Source: Erpetoichthys calabaricus
Lineage: Eukaryota > Chordata > Cladistia > Polypteriformes > Polypteridae
Length of the DNA: 64,000 nucleotides
Assembly (NCBI RefSeq): GCF_900747795.2
Contig: NC_041400.2
Location: forward strand, 198,938,622 to 199,002,621
Reading direction: 5' to 3'
The notes under the pieces are model-generated. The model was not told the origin of the DNA. It saw only the letters and a program-made list of their open reading frames with translations, and made no database searches. Positions 62,309-64,000 of the stretch are shown here, in pieces; position 1 is the first letter of the stretch; the number at the start of each line of letters is the position of its first letter. Made by a program: the position numbers and the translations under genes.

Positions 62309-63610
62309 CTACTTCATGGGGCCTCGGTCTGGCCTGTGTGCCTGCTTCATACCCAGGCTCGGGGTCGGGATGTCCTTGAGTGACTCCACAACGTGAATGG
62401 TCGCCATGGCTACAGCTTCACCCTTGGCATTGGCAGCATGGCACTCGTATTCGCCTCCCTCCTCCTTCCCGAGTGGTGAAATCTGAAAGAGAAGCAGTTG
62501 CTACATCAGCTGGTGGTTTATAGCGCCTTCACCCCAACCAGCCTGTCCCATGCTTACCAGCACCCAACCTGTCACTTCGTGTTTCTCTGGCCCACCACGC
62601 GTCTGCACTGCCAGGTTATCCCGATCTCCTGGTAAAAGCTCCACCTTCTCCCTTCGGTGCCCGCTGCTCACAACCTGTGAAGACACACCAGGTTAGGGAA
62701 CAGCCACCAGGCAAGAGCAAAGGTGGAATGGGCACCTCACCTTTTTCCAGGTCAGCAGGGGCGTTGGCACTCCAATGACTTCACAGCTCAGGTACACCTG
62801 CGCCCCGCTGATGTTCCAGATGTCCTTGGGGGGGATGGTGATCCTGGGCGCTGTGAGAGGAGAGACAGGTCAGTGGGCACAGGGGCGTACATGCTGTTTC
62901 CTTTGGCCTGGCGTGGACCTTCGCACTTGGGTTTTAACAAAACAAAGCGCCGGCCTGAGAAGTTCTCAGCAGCGGGGAGGGGGAGCTTGGGGGGCGTTCA
63001 TGTTGGCCTTGTCTCTACACGCACACCCCGGAATGCTGGCAGCTGAGCCCGCAGGGCCCCCACCAGAATAAGGAATGCCAAATTGCAGTCAACAACCGCC
63101 CATGCCCCTGCCCTCACGCGGACCGGGCACGCAGTGGGAGAGACCCTGCTGAGAGTGGCACACCCGTCCAGCAGCGGGCAGCCCGCACATCCTCTTCACC
63201 GTCTCTCTGCACCCCTGGCCGGCCCCAGCGGCACTCACCTTGGTCGCAGGCTCCCTTGCGCACCTGGCGGACGGCGGCCCCGGCGGCTCTCAGCTGGCAG
63301 CTGCTCCCGTAGCTCTTGCCGTCGCTACCGCACACCTCGCCGTCGTTTTTACACACGCACTGGCCCGCCTGCCTCTTCGCCTTCTTCACGCACTCCATGC
63401 CGGGAGCGCAGCGTCCTCCCGGTCCGCCGCCGCGCCCCCCGCACGGCTCCCCTTCTCCCGCCGCGCACACTGAGCAGCAGCCACACAGGTCCGTCACCGC
63501 GCCCCAGGAGCAGCCCTCGCGAGGTAGCGGAGCACAACCGGAGGGGTTGCACGGTGGAGCGCAGCGCATGGCACAACGAGCAAAAGGCACACCGGCAGCA
63601 GCGACAGCAT
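62309..63610 (-). CDS. IGFBP7: IGFBP7, secreted IGF-binding-protein-related protein, compact, with apparent frame break
   Basis: Coding exons on minus: 63610-63239, 62850-62741, 62674-62558 and 62482-62309 (stop TAG). IGFBP7 is a secreted matrix/vascular protein with an IGFBP N-domain, a Kazal-like domain and an Ig domain. Seen here: the cysteine-rich N-domain ([35 protein letters not shown]), Kazal-like [21 protein letters not shown], and Ig domain [20 protein letters not shown] through [20 protein letters not shown] to GEYECHAAN. An ATG at 63610 starts a fine signal peptide ([18 protein letters not shown]), but its frame ends soon after. The mature chain is one frame over, so the four exons sum to 773 bases, one short of a multiple of three. 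A start at 63569 gives 243 in-frame residues without a signal peptide. The Ig segment identifies IGFBP7 rather than its relative IGFBPL1, and so does the position beside POLR2B. Confidence 0.9.
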
Positions 63611-63657
63611 GACGAGCGACTGGGTAGCGAGAGGTCGGCGCGCGCGTTTTAAGAGGC

Positions 63658-63801
63658 AACTGGACACGCCCCTAAGTGAATTCGTACGTCAAAAGTGCGC
63701 AGCTGGACACGCCCCTCCTGCCCTGTTTTTGTGCTTCGAGGCCACGCCTCTCGGTCAGGTGACTCCCATGTTCGAGAAGCTGCGCAGCTGGACACGCCCC
63801 T
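63658..63801 (-). promoter_or_regulatory. Repeated GC-box/E-box motif upstream of IGFBP7
   Basis: GCGCAGCTGGACACGCCCCT occurs perfectly at 63697-63716 and 63782-63801, and its core CTGGACACGCCCCT again at 63660-63673. A partial CGCAGCTGG lies at 63840-63848. Each unit combines CACGCCCC (KLF/Sp-type box) with CAGCTG (E-box) in the two full copies. The copies begin about 50 bases upstream of the IGFBP7 signal-peptide ATG, so they are likely promoter elements. Positions 63850-64000 hold nothing else recognised. Confidence 0.5.
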
Positions 63802-64000
63802 TTGCCCGGCCGCTGTTGCTTATTTTGGTCCAAACACTTCGCAGCTGGCAGTGGCACTGGGCTCTGTAAAAAGAAGGCACCATATCGGTCTGACGTCAAT
63901 GGTCGAAGCTAGAAGCCCCCTCAGCCCCATGAGGCCAGCACCAAGCTTGTCGCTGCTCCATCTGTCACAGTGACTACAAGCTTTCAGTTCCCTCAGATGG

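Overview
This window is vertebrate nuclear DNA. It carries four host genes in the order and orientations of the human 4q12 block: REST (+), NOA1 (-), POLR2B (+) and IGFBP7 (-). I assembled the exons by reading splice sites, reading phase and protein similarity from memory. REST gives 985 codons (9933-21594, three coding exons), NOA1 gives 699 (25401-30089 on minus, seven exons) and POLR2B gives 1174 (34586-61661, 25 exons), the same length as I recall for human RPB2. IGFBP7 (62309-63610 on minus, four coding exons) has an apparent one-base frame break between signal peptide and mature chain.

The repeats suggest a ray-finned fish. I see two Tc1 families, CR1-like and L2-like LINEs, Helitron helicase relics and a tRNA-headed SINE ending in GGATGGATGG-type tails. 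The L2 3' tail (TTTATTAATCCCAAGG...) makes me think of a bichir or reedfish, but that is a recollection and not a test. There is no bacterial, phage or CRISPR content.

Layout: 1-4100 is wall-to-wall transposon relics (Helitron, then a CR1-like LINE with a second LINE nested in it). Positions 4100-8880 are intergenic, with two inverted Tc1 relics and SINE pieces. Positions 8880-9900 are a GC-rich REST promoter and 5' region. Positions 9924-22700 are REST, including its 3' UTR and poly(A) signal. Positions 22700-25200 are intergenic. Positions 25229-30210 are NOA1 with an NRF1-type promoter site. Positions 30210-34380 are intergenic repeats. Positions 34380-61731 are POLR2B, whose introns hold a 2.2 kb AT-rich terminal-inverted-repeat element, a nearly full-length Tc1 and LINE/SINE pieces. 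Positions 61847-63610 are an extremely compact IGFBP7, tail-to-tail with POLR2B. Positions 63611-64000 are IGFBP7 upstream sequence with a repeated GC-box/E-box motif.

The genes do not form a pathway. REST is a neuronal-gene repressor, NOA1 a mitochondrial GTPase, POLR2B the second-largest RNA polymerase II subunit and IGFBP7 a secreted matrix protein. Their grouping is old conserved synteny. I found no convincing new biological system. The most useful leads are the IGFBP7 frame break and compactness, the 2.2 kb TIR element, the collapsed terminal repeat of the Tc1 copy, and four exact CTCF-core matches in 64 kb.
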